DNA of 64,000 nt from Lichenicoccus sp964242335 (GCA_964242335.1 CAXTAY010000005.1:83234-147233); one strand, 5' to 3'. Shown: positions 8,730 to 18,463, counted from the stretch's first letter. A program made the numbers and translations. The notes: generated by a model not told the origin, from the letters alone.

Positions 8730-9614
8730 ATGATCGAGCCGGGCGGGGTGGAACTCAGCCAGATCAGGATCTTCGAGGCGGTCGCAGTGACGGGCAGCTT
8801 CAGCCGGGCGGCGGATCGGCTGCAGCTCGCGCAATCCTCGGTCAGTCACCAGATACGCACGCTGGAGCGCGGGCTCAGGCAGGAGCTGTTCCACCGCACC
8901 ACGCGCCGCGTCGCGCTGACCCAGGCCGGCGAGGCGATGCTGATCTACGCGCGCTCGATGCTGGCACTCAGCGAGCAGATCACGCGCCATTTCAGCGAGT
9001 CCAACGCGGCGGGCGTCCTGCGGCTCGGCATCGCGGAGGATTTCGTCAGCACGCGCCTGTCGCGGCTGCTTCGGATCTTCCGAGCCCAGCACCCCAACTT
9101 CCAGATCCTGGTGGAATCGAGCCGCAGCAACGTCCTGTTCCGGATGCTCGAGGAGAGGCAGCTCGACGTCGTGGTCGCCAAGCGCCTGGTCGGCCGCAGC
9201 ACTGGGCGGCTGCTGTGGCGCAGCGCCACCGTGTGGGTCGGACAGATGGAGTGCGTGCCCGAGGCGCACGAGCCGCTGCCGCTGATCGTGTTCCCCGCAC
9301 CGAGCGAGCTGCGCACGATCATGCTCGATGCGCTGGCGCGCGCCGGACGCTCCTGGGTCATCGTGATGCAGTGCTCGTCGATCTCGAGCCTGCGCGCGGC
9401 GATGGAGGCCGGACTGGGCGTGTCGGCCGGCAATGTCGGCATGATCCCGGATTTCATCAGCGCCCTGCCGGATGGATCGGGGCTGCCGAAGCTCGACGAC
9501 ATCGAGTTCGTCGTCGATCAGGCGCCCGCGCCGCAGAGCCCCGCCGTCCAGGCCTTCGCGGCCCTGCTCTCGGATGCGGTGTCGCGCATGGAGGCGGCGA
9601 CGGGATCGTCGTGA
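8730..9614 (+). CDS. LysR-family transcriptional regulator
   Basis: 294 residues. N-terminal winged helix: ELSQIRIFEAVAVTGSFSRA followed by AADRLQLAQSSVSHQIRTLE (residues ~8-47), the LysR DNA-binding signature. The rest is a periplasmic-binding-protein-like effector domain (LRLGIAEDFVSTRLSRLLRIF onward). It is transcribed away from the YtcA/HlyD/FUSC/OMF operon, the arrangement of aaeR with aaeXAB, so it probably controls that operon in response to an aromatic or weak acid. The ATG at 8730 follows a GAGG. The effector cannot be predicted from the sequence. Confidence 0.9.
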   Translation: MIEPGGVELSQIRIFEAVAVTGSFSRAADRLQLAQSSVSHQIRTLERGLRQELFHRTTRRVALTQAGEAMLIYARSMLALSEQITRHFSESNAAGVLRLGIAEDFVSTRLSRLLRIFRAQHPNFQILVESSRSNVLFRMLEERQLDVVVAKRLVGRSTGRLLWRSATVWVGQMECVPEAHEPLPLIVFPAPSELRTIMLDALARAGRSWVIVMQCSSISSLRAAMEAGLGVSAGNVGMIPDFISALPDGSGLPKLDDIEFVVDQAPAPQSPAVQAFAALLSDAVSRMEAATGSS

Positions 9615-9758
9615 TCGCGCCGCGCGCGGCCGCAACCGTCTTGCCCTCCACGACGCAGGCGTGCGAGCAATTGCGCCGGCAGATCTTCGAGTGTTCGTCG
9701 CGCGAGGCGGTTCCTGCCGAGCGGGCGGTTTTCCCTTCGACGCGCAGAGGCAGGCACG

Positions 9759-11276
9759 ATGTCACACGGTAGTAACGATAAGGCGCCACCCGGCGCCACC
9801 CAGGCGCCGCCCTGCACGCTGGTGATTTTCGGCGCCGGCGGCGACCTGACCAAGCGCCTGCTGATGCCTGCACTCTACAACCTGTCGGGCGCCCACCTGC
9901 TGTCCGACCAGTTCAAGCTGATCGGCGTCGACCGTGACGACAGCGGCGACGAGAAGTGGAAGCAGTCGCTCACCGAGACCATGCAGTCCTTCACCAAGGA
10001 CAAGACCGCCGAATTCTACACGCCCAAGCTCGACGACGCCGCCTGGGGCTGGGCGACCGACCGGATGCACTACCTGCAGGGCGACTTCAGCCAGGCGGAC
10101 ACCTTCAAGCGCATCGGCGAGGCGATCGGCGACGGCAGCGCGATCTTCTACCTCGCCGTGGCGGCGCGCTTCTTCGGCACCGTGGTCGACGGGCTGGGCC
10201 AGGCGGGCCTGCTCAAGCAGTCCGGCGAGACGTTCCGGCGCGTGGTGATCGAGAAGCCGTTCGGCGACGACCTGCCGTCGGCGAAGGCGCTGAACGCGCG
10301 CATCCTCAAGCAGGCCCACGAGGCCCAGTTCTACCGGATCGACCATTTCCTCGGCAAGGAGACGGTGCAGAGCATCATGGCGGTGCGCTTCGCCAACGGC
10401 ATGTTCGAGCCGACCTTCCGCCGCGAGTATATCGACCACGTGCAGATCACCGCCGCCGAGACGGTGGGCGTGGAGCTGCGCGGCGCGTTCTACGAGCCGA
10501 CCGGCGCGCTGCGCGACATGGTGCCCAACCACCTGTTCACCCTGCTCTGCATGATCGCGATGGAGCCGCCGAACTCGTTCGACGCCGAAGCGGTGCGCAG
10601 CGAGAAGGCCAAGCTGCTGGAGGCGATCCGGCCGCTGCGCCCCGACGAGGCGGTGCGCGGGCAATACGGTGCCGGGCAGGAGTTCGGCGCCGACGTCGTC
10701 GGCTACCGCCAGGAGCCGAAGGTCGCCGCCGACAGCCGCACCGAGACCTACGTCGCGCTGAAGCTGTCGATCGAGAACTGGCGCTGGGCCGGGGTGCCGT
10801 TCTACCTGCGCACCGGCAAGCGGCTCGCCGGGCGTCGCACCGAGATCTCGATCCACCTCAAGCCGGCGCCGTACCGGATGTTCCGCGACACTCCGGTCGA
10901 TACGCTGACGCCGAACGTGGTCAAGTTCCTGATCGATCCCGAGCAGGGCATCGAGGCCCAGTTCGACGCCAAGGTGCCGGGACCGCAGATGAAGCTCGGC
11001 CGGGTGCAGACCTCGCTGCGCTTCAAGGACTTCTTCGACGAGCCGCCGAGCGTCGGCTACGAGACCCTGCTGTACGACTGCATGATGGGTGATCCCACCC
11101 TGTTCCAGCGCGCCGACGCCATCGACGCCAGCTGGACGGTGGTGCAGCCGGTGCTGGAGTCCTGGGGTCGCGGCGAGGGCGAGGTGGAAGCCTACGGCGC
11201 GGGCAGCCAGGGGCCGGCCGGCGCCGACGCGCTGCTGGAACGCGACGGACGAAGCTGGCTGAAGCTGGAGGGGTAG
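9759..11276 (+). CDS. zwf: Glucose-6-phosphate 1-dehydrogenase
   Basis: 505 residues. Oxidises glucose 6-phosphate to 6-phosphogluconolactone, feeding the pentose phosphate or Entner-Doudoroff route. Nucleotide-binding motif GAGGDLTK at 25-32; the active-site signature is DHFLGKE (195-201), with His196 and Lys200. RFANGMFEPTFRREYIDHVQ follows, where most homologues have a similar ANxxFEP stretch. Length is normal. An AGAGGCAGG precedes the ATG. It is first in a cluster with NDH-2 (9-base gap), GH15 and a lipoprotein, suggesting coupling of sugar oxidation to NADH disposal. Confidence 0.96.
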   Translation: MSHGSNDKAPPGATQAPPCTLVIFGAGGDLTKRLLMPALYNLSGAHLLSDQFKLIGVDRDDSGDEKWKQSLTETMQSFTKDKTAEFYTPKLDDAAWGWATDRMHYLQGDFSQADTFKRIGEAIGDGSAIFYLAVAARFFGTVVDGLGQAGLLKQSGETFRRVVIEKPFGDDLPSAKALNARILKQAHEAQFYRIDHFLGKETVQSIMAVRFANGMFEPTFRREYIDHVQITAAETVGVELRGAFYEPTGALRDMVPNHLFTLLCMIAMEPPNSFDAEAVRSEKAKLLEAIRPLRPDEAVRGQYGAGQEFGADVVGYRQEPKVAADSRTETYVALKLSIENWRWAGVPFYLRTGKRLAGRRTEISIHLKPAPYRMFRDTPVDTLTPNVVKFLIDPEQGIEAQFDAKVPGPQMKLGRVQTSLRFKDFFDEPPSVGYETLLYDCMMGDPTLFQRADAIDASWTVVQPVLESWGRGEGEVEAYGAGSQGPAGADALLERDGRSWLKLEG

Positions 11277-11285
11277 CGCGTCCGG

Positions 11286-12587
11286 ATGGCGCGGCCGCGG
11301 GTGGTGGTGATCGGCGCCGGCTTCGGCGGCATCAACGTGGTGCAGGGCCTCGCCGCGGCGCCGGTCGACGTGGTGCTGATCGACCGCAACAACCACCATC
11401 TGTTCCAGCCGCTGCTGTACCAGGTGGCGACGGCGGCGCTGGCGCCGTCCGACATCGCCTCGCCGATCCGCTCGATGTTCGCCCGCCAGCGCAACGTCGA
11501 GGTGTTGCTCGGCGAGGTGGACGGGATCGACGTCACGGCGCGCACCGTCTCGGTGCCGGACGTGGGGGCGATCCCGTACGACCAGCTGGTGATCGCCACC
11601 GGTGCGGCGACGAGCTGGTTCGGACATGACGACTGGGCGGCGCACTCGGTCGGGCTGAAGAGCCTGCAGGACGCCGACACCCTGCGGCTGCGTCTGCTCG
11701 GCGCCTTCGAGTACGCCGAGAGCCATCCCGAACCCGCCGAGCTGCGCCGCCTGCTCACCTTCGTCGTGGTCGGCGGCGGCGCCACCGGGGTGGAGCTGGC
11801 CAGCTCGATCCGCGAGCTGGCGCGGGACACGCTGGCGCACGAGTTCCGCCACATCCGCCCGGAGCTGGCGCGGGTGGTGCTGTTCGAGGGCGGCCCGACC
11901 CTGCTGGCGGGGTTTCCCGACCGGCTGGTCCGCTACGTCCGCCGCCGGCTGCAGCGCATCGGCATCGAGGTGCATACCGGCGTGCAGGTGGAGCAGGTCG
12001 ACGCCGAAGGCGTGATCGCGGGCGGCCGCCGCGTCGCCAGCGCCAACGTGTTCTGGTGCGCCGGGGTGGCGGCGAACCCGGCGGCGCAGTGGGTCGGCGC
12101 GGCACCCGGCCGGCACGGCACGCTCGAGGTCGGCGCCGACTGCTCGGTGCCCGGGCACCCGGAGATCTTCGCGATCGGCGACGTCGCCGGCTGCGAGGGT
12201 GCCGATGGGCGCCCGCTGCCCGGCGTCGCGCCGGTGGCCAAGCAGCAGGGCCACTACGTCGCCGGCGTGATCGCGGCACGCGCCGCCGGTGCCGCGGCGC
12301 CGGCCGCGTTCCGCTACCGCGACCAGGGCAGCCTCGCCATCGTCGGCCGATCCGCTGCCGTGGCCAGCCTGCCGCACCTGAAGCTGACCGGCTTCCCGGC
12401 CTGGCTGCTGTGGAGCTGCGTCCACCTATTCCTGCTGGTGGGGATGCGCAACCGCATCCTGGTCTACGTGCAGTGGGTCTCGGCCTGGCTGTTCTATGCC
12501 CGCGGGGCGCGGCTGATGAACACCGGCCTGGCCGGCTTCCTGCGGGCGCAGCGCGGCGGACGCGACGGGCGGGCCGCCGTACCTTGA
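11286..12587 (+). CDS. ndh: Type II NADH dehydrogenase (FAD-dependent)
   Basis: 433 residues. Transfers electrons from NADH to quinone without proton pumping. FAD-binding VVVIGAGFGGIN at residues 6-17; second Rossmann motif FVVVGGGATGVELA from residue 159 for NADH. NNHHLFQPLLYQVATAAL is a well-known NDH-2 signature. The C terminus (LTGFPAWLLWSCVHLFLLVG, then a second hydrophobic stretch near VYVQWVSAWLFYA) fits the amphipathic/membrane anchor of NDH-2. It lies 9 bases after zwf and 2 bases before the GH15 gene. The pairing with zwf may help reoxidise NADH from sugar oxidation, which is inference. Confidence 0.93.
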   Translation: MARPRVVVIGAGFGGINVVQGLAAAPVDVVLIDRNNHHLFQPLLYQVATAALAPSDIASPIRSMFARQRNVEVLLGEVDGIDVTARTVSVPDVGAIPYDQLVIATGAATSWFGHDDWAAHSVGLKSLQDADTLRLRLLGAFEYAESHPEPAELRRLLTFVVVGGGATGVELASSIRELARDTLAHEFRHIRPELARVVLFEGGPTLLAGFPDRLVRYVRRRLQRIGIEVHTGVQVEQVDAEGVIAGGRRVASANVFWCAGVAANPAAQWVGAAPGRHGTLEVGADCSVPGHPEIFAIGDVAGCEGADGRPLPGVAPVAKQQGHYVAGVIAARAAGAAAPAAFRYRDQGSLAIVGRSAAVASLPHLKLTGFPAWLLWSCVHLFLLVGMRNRILVYVQWVSAWLFYARGARLMNTGLAGFLRAQRGGRDGRAAVP

Positions 12588-12589
12588 CG

Positions 12590-14464
12590 ATGGCGGACGA
12601 GGCGAAGGCGCAAGCCGGCCAGGCCGCGGACGACGGCGAGCCGCCGTCGCGCATCGAGGACTACGCGCTGATCGGCGACTGCCTCACCGGCGCCCTGGTC
12701 GCCCGCAACGGCTCGATCGACTGGCTGTGCTGGCCGCGCTTCGACAGCGACGCCTGCTTCAGCGCCCTGCTCGGCACCAGCAGGCACGGGCGCTGGCTGC
12801 TGTGCCCGCATCGCGGGCCGGACCAATCGGCGCCGCGTGTCGGCCGCAGCTATCGCGGCGACACCCTGGTGCTGGAGACGCTGTTCCATACCGAGGACGG
12901 CAGCGTCGCGTTGATCGACTTCATGCCGACCGGCCGGGAGAACTCCTCCGTGGTGCGCCGGGTCGAGGGTCGCGGCGGCCGGGTGGCGATGCGCATGGAG
13001 ATCACGATGCGCTTCGACTACGGCAGCTCCGTCCCCTGGGTAACGAAGCTGGAGGAGGGCGACGGGATCAGCGCCATCGCCGGCCCCAACCTCGTCGTGC
13101 TGCGCACCTCGGTGCCGCTGCAGGGGCGCGACCAGGCGACCTTCGCCGACTTCACCCTCGGCGACGGCGAGAGTGCGGAGTTCGCGCTGACCTGGGGACC
13201 GTCGCACCTGGCCGCGCCGGCGCCGTTCGACGTGGCCGACGCGCTGGCGCGGACGGAGGCGTTCTGGAGCGAGTGGTCCGGGCGCTGCGCCTACCAGGGC
13301 CCGTGGCGGCAGCCGGTGCTGCGCTCGCTGCTGACGCTCAAGGCGCTGACCTACGCGCCCACCGGCGGCATCATCGCCGCACTGACCACCTCGCTGCCCG
13401 AGCAGCTCCGCGGCAGCCGCAACTGGGACTACCGCTATTGCTGGCTGCGCGACGCCAGCCTGACGCTGATGGCGCTGATGATCGGCGGCTATCACGAGGA
13501 GGGCGAAGCCTGGCGCCGGTGGCTGTATCGCGCCGCCGCCGGCAGCCCGGACGAGCTGCAGATCATGTACGGCATCGGTGGCGAGCGCCGGCTCGTCGAA
13601 TGGTCGCCGTCCTGGCTGCCGGGCTACGAGGGTGCGGCGCCGGTGCGCGTCGGCAACGCGGCCTCCGGGCAGGTGCAGCTCGATGTCTATGGCGAGATGA
13701 TGGGCACGCTGCACATCGCGCGCTCCAGGCAGCTGGTCGAACCGCAGGCCGCCTGGTCGCTGCAGGTGCAGATCGTCGAGCATCTGGAGACGATCTGGGA
13801 CCAGCCCGACGACGGCATCTGGGAGGTGCGCGGCGAGCGGCGCCACTTCACCCACTCCAAGCTGATGGCCTGGGTGGCGCTGGACCGCTCCGTCCGCGAC
13901 GCCGAGAGCTACGACCTGCCGGCGCCGCTGGAGCGCTGGCGGCCGCTGCGCGAGCGCATGCACGCCGAACTCTGCGACAAGGGCTTCAGCCGTACCCGCG
14001 ACAGCTTCACCCAGAGCTACGGCGGCGAGGCGCTGGATGCCAGCCTGCTGCTGATCCCGCAGGTCGGCTTCCTGCCGATCGACGATCCGCGGGTCGCCAG
14101 CACCATCGCCGCGATCGAGCGCGACCTGCTGGTGGACGGCTTCATGCTGCGCTATCGCACCGACGGCGAGGACGAGGGCGGCGACGGCCTGCCGGGCGGC
14201 GAGGGCGCGTTCCTGCCCTGCTCGTTCTGGCTGGTCGACGCCTATGCGATGCAGGGACGCCACGACGAGGCACGCGCCCTGTTCGAGCAGCTGATCGGCC
14301 TGGCGAACGACGTGGGGCTGCTGTCGGAGGAGTACGACCCGGCCGCCCGGCGTCAGGTCGGCAACTTCCCGCAGGCCTTCTCCCACTTGGCGCTGATCGG
14401 CGCGGCGCTGAACATCGAGGGGATCGGACCGGCCGAGCAGCAGGGAGCGCCGGCGGCCGCATGA
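12590..14464 (+). CDS. Glycoside hydrolase family 15 protein (glucoamylase/trehalase-like)
   Basis: 624 residues. The N-terminal beta domain begins RIEDYALIGDCLTGALVARN and WLCWPRFDSDACFSALLG, hallmark of bacterial GH15 proteins annotated as glucoamylase or trehalase. The (alpha/alpha)6 catalytic domain includes RNWDYRYCWLRDASLTLMAL, a central QLDVYGEM motif, HFTHSKLMAWVALDR and EGAFLPCSFWLVDAYAM. No signal peptide, so cytoplasmic. It is 2 bases after ndh and overlaps the next gene by ATGA. Acting on trehalose or an alpha-glucan it would yield glucose for Zwf after phosphorylation, which fits the operon but is inferred. Confidence 0.92.
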   Translation: MADEAKAQAGQAADDGEPPSRIEDYALIGDCLTGALVARNGSIDWLCWPRFDSDACFSALLGTSRHGRWLLCPHRGPDQSAPRVGRSYRGDTLVLETLFHTEDGSVALIDFMPTGRENSSVVRRVEGRGGRVAMRMEITMRFDYGSSVPWVTKLEEGDGISAIAGPNLVVLRTSVPLQGRDQATFADFTLGDGESAEFALTWGPSHLAAPAPFDVADALARTEAFWSEWSGRCAYQGPWRQPVLRSLLTLKALTYAPTGGIIAALTTSLPEQLRGSRNWDYRYCWLRDASLTLMALMIGGYHEEGEAWRRWLYRAAAGSPDELQIMYGIGGERRLVEWSPSWLPGYEGAAPVRVGNAASGQVQLDVYGEMMGTLHIARSRQLVEPQAAWSLQVQIVEHLETIWDQPDDGIWEVRGERRHFTHSKLMAWVALDRSVRDAESYDLPAPLERWRPLRERMHAELCDKGFSRTRDSFTQSYGGEALDASLLLIPQVGFLPIDDPRVASTIAAIERDLLVDGFMLRYRTDGEDEGGDGLPGGEGAFLPCSFWLVDAYAMQGRHDEARALFEQLIGLANDVGLLSEEYDPAARRQVGNFPQAFSHLALIGAALNIEGIGPAEQQGAPAAA

Positions 14465-15576
14465 CGCCGGCGCGGGACCGCCGCCGGTCGGCCCCCGGCG
14501 CGCGTGCCGTCCTGCTGGTGCTCTCGTGCGGCTGGCTGTGCGGCTGCTTCCGGCTCGGCCCGGACCGGCTCGACCAGGATCAGCTGGGCTACTCGCGGGC
14601 GCTGGGCAACTCGGAGAAGCGGCAGACCCTGCTCAACATGGTGCGCCTGCGCTACGCCGACACGCCGACCTTCCTCGACGCCACCCAGGTGATCTCCGGC
14701 TACCAGCTGCAGCGCGGCGTCAGCGGCGGCTTCGAGCTGTTCCCCCACGCCGATCCGAGCAGCTACCTGACCGGCTCCGGCAGCGTGCAGCTGCAGGAGA
14801 GCCCGACCTTCACCTTCCAGCCGGTGACCGGCGACCAGTTCGCGCAGAGCTTCCTGCGGCCGCTGGCGCCCGCCGACCTGCTGCCGCTGGCGATGGGCGG
14901 CCTGCCGGTCGACGTGCTGCTGCGGCTCAGCGTGCAGTCGGTGAACGCGCTGCAGAATGCCTCCGCCCTGACCAGTGCCGGCGCTTCCGGCTCGCCGGCG
15001 TTCTTCCTGCTGCTGTACGACCTGCGCCTGCTGCAGATCGCCGGACTGGTCGGCATACAGTTCGAACGCAGCGCCAAGGGCGCCCTGGAGAAGCACGACA
15101 GGGGTACGGGTCGTATCTACCTGGCGATCGGCCGCACCCGGGATCCGCGGCTGCGCCCGGTGGTGGCCGAGGTGAAGCGGATGCTCGGCCTGTCGCCGGC
15201 CGCCCGCGAGGCGGAGGTGATCTACGGCCGTGCTCCGACCGCTCCGGGGCAGGTGGCGATCCTGACCCGCTCGATGCTCGGGGTGCTGGGCCAGCTCGCC
15301 TTCCAGATCGAGGTGTCGCCCGAGGACATCGCCGGCGGCCGGACCATGGCGACGGTGGGCGAGACTGGGATGGAGCGTCGACCGACGGTGATGGTGCATT
15401 CGGGTCCCGCGGCACCGGCGGACGCGTTCACCGCGGTGCAGTACCAGCGCCGGTGGTTCTGGGTGGCGGACGACGATTTCGACAGCAAGCTCGCCTTCAC
15501 GATGCTGCAGATCCTGCTCTCGCTGGCCAAGACCAGCAGCGCCCCGGGCACCGTGATCACCATCCCGGCCGGCTGA
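14461..15576 (+). CDS. Putative lipoprotein of unknown function
   Basis: 371 residues. Basic N terminus, a hydrophobic stretch AVLLVLSCGWLCGC and lipobox L-C-G-C with Cys29, so probably an outer-membrane or periplasmic lipoprotein. The mature part starts FRLGPDRLDQDQLGYSRALG, followed by EKRQTLLNMVRLRYADTPTF and GLPVDVLLRLSVQSVNALQN. I recognise no enzyme motif. The ATG overlaps the GH15 stop (ATGA), so it is translationally coupled to the zwf-ndh-GH15 group. Base composition matches the neighbours. It may instead serve the efflux operon that starts 144 bases downstream. Confidence 0.75.
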   Translation: MTPARDRRRSAPGARAVLLVLSCGWLCGCFRLGPDRLDQDQLGYSRALGNSEKRQTLLNMVRLRYADTPTFLDATQVISGYQLQRGVSGGFELFPHADPSSYLTGSGSVQLQESPTFTFQPVTGDQFAQSFLRPLAPADLLPLAMGGLPVDVLLRLSVQSVNALQNASALTSAGASGSPAFFLLLYDLRLLQIAGLVGIQFERSAKGALEKHDRGTGRIYLAIGRTRDPRLRPVVAEVKRMLGLSPAAREAEVIYGRAPTAPGQVAILTRSMLGVLGQLAFQIEVSPEDIAGGRTMATVGETGMERRPTVMVHSGPAAPADAFTAVQYQRRWFWVADDDFDSKLAFTMLQILLSLAKTSSAPGTVITIPAG

Positions 15577-15579
15577 GGT

Positions 15580-15600
15580 CCGGGCGCGTGGCGCCCCCGG
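15580..15600 (+). terminator. Possible terminator hairpin after the zwf operon
   Basis: GGGCGC-GTG-GCGCCC (15582-15596) with flanking CC/GG that could extend the stem. No T-tract follows, so it may only slow transcription or be a chance structure. It lies directly after the lipoprotein stop codon. Confidence 0.35.
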
Positions 15601-15720
15601 CGCGGATTCTCGTGCCGCTTCGAGAAACGCCGGCGGCGGCGGCGGCGTTCCTGGGGCAGAGCCGTTGTGGTCGGAAAGGCGTCCCTGCGTCCGCGTCCGC
15701 GCTCCTCATCCGGAGGTCGA

Positions 15721-17271
15721 ATGGAGATCAGGCCGCTGGTCGGGCTGCTGGGCGTGCTGATCGCGGCTCTCACCTCGGAGTTCAACGACCAGGTGACGTC
15801 GATCGCGCTGGTCGACGTGCGCGGCGGGCTCGGCATCAGCAGCGATCCGGGAACCTGGATCACGAGCCTGTACGCGACCGGCCAGGTGATCGGGATGGCC
15901 TTCTCGCCCTGGTGGTCGGTGACGATGACGGTGCGGCGCTGGGCGCTCGGCTCGATCGCGCTGTGCTGCGTGATCACGCTGTGCATCCCGTGGACCGCCA
16001 ACCTCACGCTGCTGTACGGGCTGCGCTTCCTGCAGGGCTTCTCCGGCGGCCTGCTCATCCCGCTGCTGCTGGTCGTGGGCTTGCGCGTGCTGGCGCCGCC
16101 GATCCGGCTGTACGGCCTCGCCGCCTATGCGCTGACGACGACGTTCGGACCCAACATGGGTGCCACGCTGGCGGCGCTCTGGACCGACATCGTGGACTGG
16201 CACTTCGTCTTCCTCGAGACGCTGCCGCTGTGCGCGATCAGCGGCGTGCTGGTGTGGTACGGCGTGCAGCAGGACGCGCCGCAGTACCAGCGGCTGCGGC
16301 AGTTCGACTGGCGCGGGTCGCTGCTCATCATCATCGGCCTCGGCGCCTTCACCACGTTGCTGGAGCAGGGCGATCGCTACGACTGGTTCAACTCGCAGAC
16401 GATCTGCGTGCTGGCGCTGGTCAGCGTCGTGGCGCTGCCGCTGCTCGTGCTCAACGAGTTGCTGCACCCGTTGCCGCTGTTCGGCTTCTTCCTGCTGAAG
16501 CGGCGCAACATCGCCTACGGGCTGATCGCGCTGGTCACCTTCCTGCTGCTCAACCTGTCCTCGTCGACGCTGCCCCTCACCTTCCTGCGCGAGGTCGGCG
16601 GCTACCGGCCGCTGCAATCGCAGCTGGTGACGCTGCAGATCGCGCTGGCGCAGCTGGTGATGCTGCCGGCGCTCGCGGTGCTGCTGAACTTCGAGCGCGT
16701 CGATGCGCGCGTGGTCAGCTTCATCGGCATGGCCTGCGTGCTGACCGCCTGCCTCGGCAACGTCCTGCTGACCAGCGTGGTGCAGGGCGGCGGGTTCCTG
16801 ATCTGGCAAGCGTTCGAGGCGGTCGGACAGCCGATGATCATCATGCCTCTGCTGATGATGACCACCAACGCGATCCAGAAGCCTGAGGAGGGCCCGCTGG
16901 GATCCGGGCTGATCAACTCGGCGCGCGGGCTGGCGGAGCCGGTCAGCGTCTGGCTGCTGCAGCTGATCGTGCGCTGGCGCGGCGGGCTGCACTACAACCG
17001 GATCGTCGACCAGTCCGGCCAGGGCCGCTACAGCGTGATCCAGGGGCAGGGGCTGTTGCCCGGCAACGCACTGCCGCTGCAGCCGGACGGGCAACCGGCC
17101 TTCCCGGGCAGCCTGACCCTGTTCAGCGCCGAGGTGCAGCTGCAGGCGACGGTGCTGACGCTGAGCGACGCCTTCCTGGTGGTGGCGGGGCTGACCGTCG
17201 CGCTGATGGTGGTGGTGGTGGTGCTGCCGGTGCGCACCTACCCGCCGCGCATCGCGCTGGCGAAGAAATAG
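15721..17271 (+). CDS. DHA2-type MFS drug efflux permease (EmrB-like)
   Basis: 516 residues with about fourteen hydrophobic segments, the DHA2 layout. The first helix region (VGLLGVLIAALTSEFNDQVT) is followed by GTWITSLYATGQVIGMAFSP and GLRFLQGFSGGLLIPLLLVV, the motif-C-like antiporter stretch of EmrB proteins. The ATG at 15721 has a GGAGG five bases upstream; the frame also opens from a GTG at 15667, but the Shine-Dalgarno favours 15721. It is followed by an EmrA-type adaptor (14-base gap) and a NodT-type outer-membrane factor, so the three form a full envelope-spanning pump. Substrate unknown. Confidence 0.92.
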   Translation: MEIRPLVGLLGVLIAALTSEFNDQVTSIALVDVRGGLGISSDPGTWITSLYATGQVIGMAFSPWWSVTMTVRRWALGSIALCCVITLCIPWTANLTLLYGLRFLQGFSGGLLIPLLLVVGLRVLAPPIRLYGLAAYALTTTFGPNMGATLAALWTDIVDWHFVFLETLPLCAISGVLVWYGVQQDAPQYQRLRQFDWRGSLLIIIGLGAFTTLLEQGDRYDWFNSQTICVLALVSVVALPLLVLNELLHPLPLFGFFLLKRRNIAYGLIALVTFLLLNLSSSTLPLTFLREVGGYRPLQSQLVTLQIALAQLVMLPALAVLLNFERVDARVVSFIGMACVLTACLGNVLLTSVVQGGGFLIWQAFEAVGQPMIIMPLLMMTTNAIQKPEEGPLGSGLINSARGLAEPVSVWLLQLIVRWRGGLHYNRIVDQSGQGRYSVIQGQGLLPGNALPLQPDGQPAFPGSLTLFSAEVQLQATVLTLSDAFLVVAGLTVALMVVVVVLPVRTYPPRIALAKK

Positions 17272-17285
17272 CGGAAGCGGGAACC

Positions 17286-18461
17286 ATGGCGGACGACGAG
17301 CATGACGGTGGCAAGGGCCACGCGGACGGGAAGCCGCCGCCGCAGGCCGACAAGAAGCAGGACGACAAGAAGCAGGACGAGAAGCAGAGCCCGATGCCGC
17401 GCTGGCCCTGGTTCGTGGCCGGCGTCATCGTGCTCGGCTTCATCGCCGTGGTGCTCGCGGTCATCTTCCTGCCGGCGACGTCGGTGTGGACCGACGACGC
17501 CTACGTCGCCGCGCACTACGCCACCATCGCGCCGCGCATCTCCGGTCAGATCGCCACCGTCGACGTGGACGACAACCAGCCGGTGCGCGCCGGCCAGGTG
17601 CTGAGCACGATCGACGACCGCGACTTCCGCACCGCACTCGCCAGCGACGAGGCGCTGCTGTCGCGCGACCAGGCGCAGGCCGCCGACGACGCCGCCCAGA
17701 TCGCGCGTCTGCCGTCGCAGATCGCGCAGTCGCAGGCGAACTTGGTCTCGTCCTCGGCACAGCTCGGCTTCGCCCAGGCCAATGCGAAGCGCTACCGCAA
17801 CCTCGCCAGCACCGGCGCCGGCAGCTTCCAGGAGCGACAGCAGGCCGACACGGCGCTGCGTCAGGCGGAAGCCTCGGTCGCCGGCGAGCAGGCGATGCTG
17901 GACTCGACGCAGCACCAGCTGCCGATCCTGCAGGCGCAGTATGCCTCGGCGCTGTCGACGGTGCAGGCGGACCGGGCGCAGGTGGCGCAGGCGCGGCTGA
18001 ACCTGTCCTACACCCGCATCCTGGCGCCGGTGGACGGCGTCGTCGGCGAGCGCGGCGTGCAGGTCGGCAACTATGTCGGCCCCGGCGCGGCGCTGATGGC
18101 GGTGGTGCCGCTCGACCAGATCTATATCGTCGCGAACTACCGCGAGCTGGCGTTGCGGCACGTGCTGCCCGGCCAGCACGTGCGCATCCACGTGGACGCC
18201 TACGATCTCAGGCTCGACGGCGTCGTGCAGAGCGTGCCGCCGGCCTCCGGGGCCGCCTTCGCGCCGATCCAGCCGAACAACGCCACCGGCAACTTCACCA
18301 AGATCGTGCAGCGCCTGCCGGTGAAGATCCTGGTGGCACCTGGCCAGAACGAGGCGCGGCTGCTGCGCCTCGGCTTCTCGGTCGAGACGACGATCGAGAC
18401 CGGGCTCGCCGACGTCAGGGGCCAGCAGCGCGACACGCCGATGCGCGTGACGGCGCGCTGA
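17286..18461 (+). CDS. HlyD-family adaptor (EmrA-like)
   Basis: 391 residues. A charged N-terminal tail rich in D, K, Q and E (about residues 1-37), one transmembrane helix (WFVAGVIVLGFIAVVLAVIF), then SVWTDDAYVAAHYATIAPRI and SGQIATVDVDDNQPVRAGQV, the classic EmrA lipoyl half. A long helical hairpin (residues ~110-230) follows, then LNLSYTRILAPVDGVVGERG and the beta-barrel domain. It should link the upstream MFS permease to the downstream outer-membrane factor. It ends 2 bases before the next start. Confidence 0.92.
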   Translation: MADDEHDGGKGHADGKPPPQADKKQDDKKQDEKQSPMPRWPWFVAGVIVLGFIAVVLAVIFLPATSVWTDDAYVAAHYATIAPRISGQIATVDVDDNQPVRAGQVLSTIDDRDFRTALASDEALLSRDQAQAADDAAQIARLPSQIAQSQANLVSSSAQLGFAQANAKRYRNLASTGAGSFQERQQADTALRQAEASVAGEQAMLDSTQHQLPILQAQYASALSTVQADRAQVAQARLNLSYTRILAPVDGVVGERGVQVGNYVGPGAALMAVVPLDQIYIVANYRELALRHVLPGQHVRIHVDAYDLRLDGVVQSVPPASGAAFAPIQPNNATGNFTKIVQRLPVKILVAPGQNEARLLRLGFSVETTIETGLADVRGQQRDTPMRVTAR

Positions 18462-18463
18462 GC

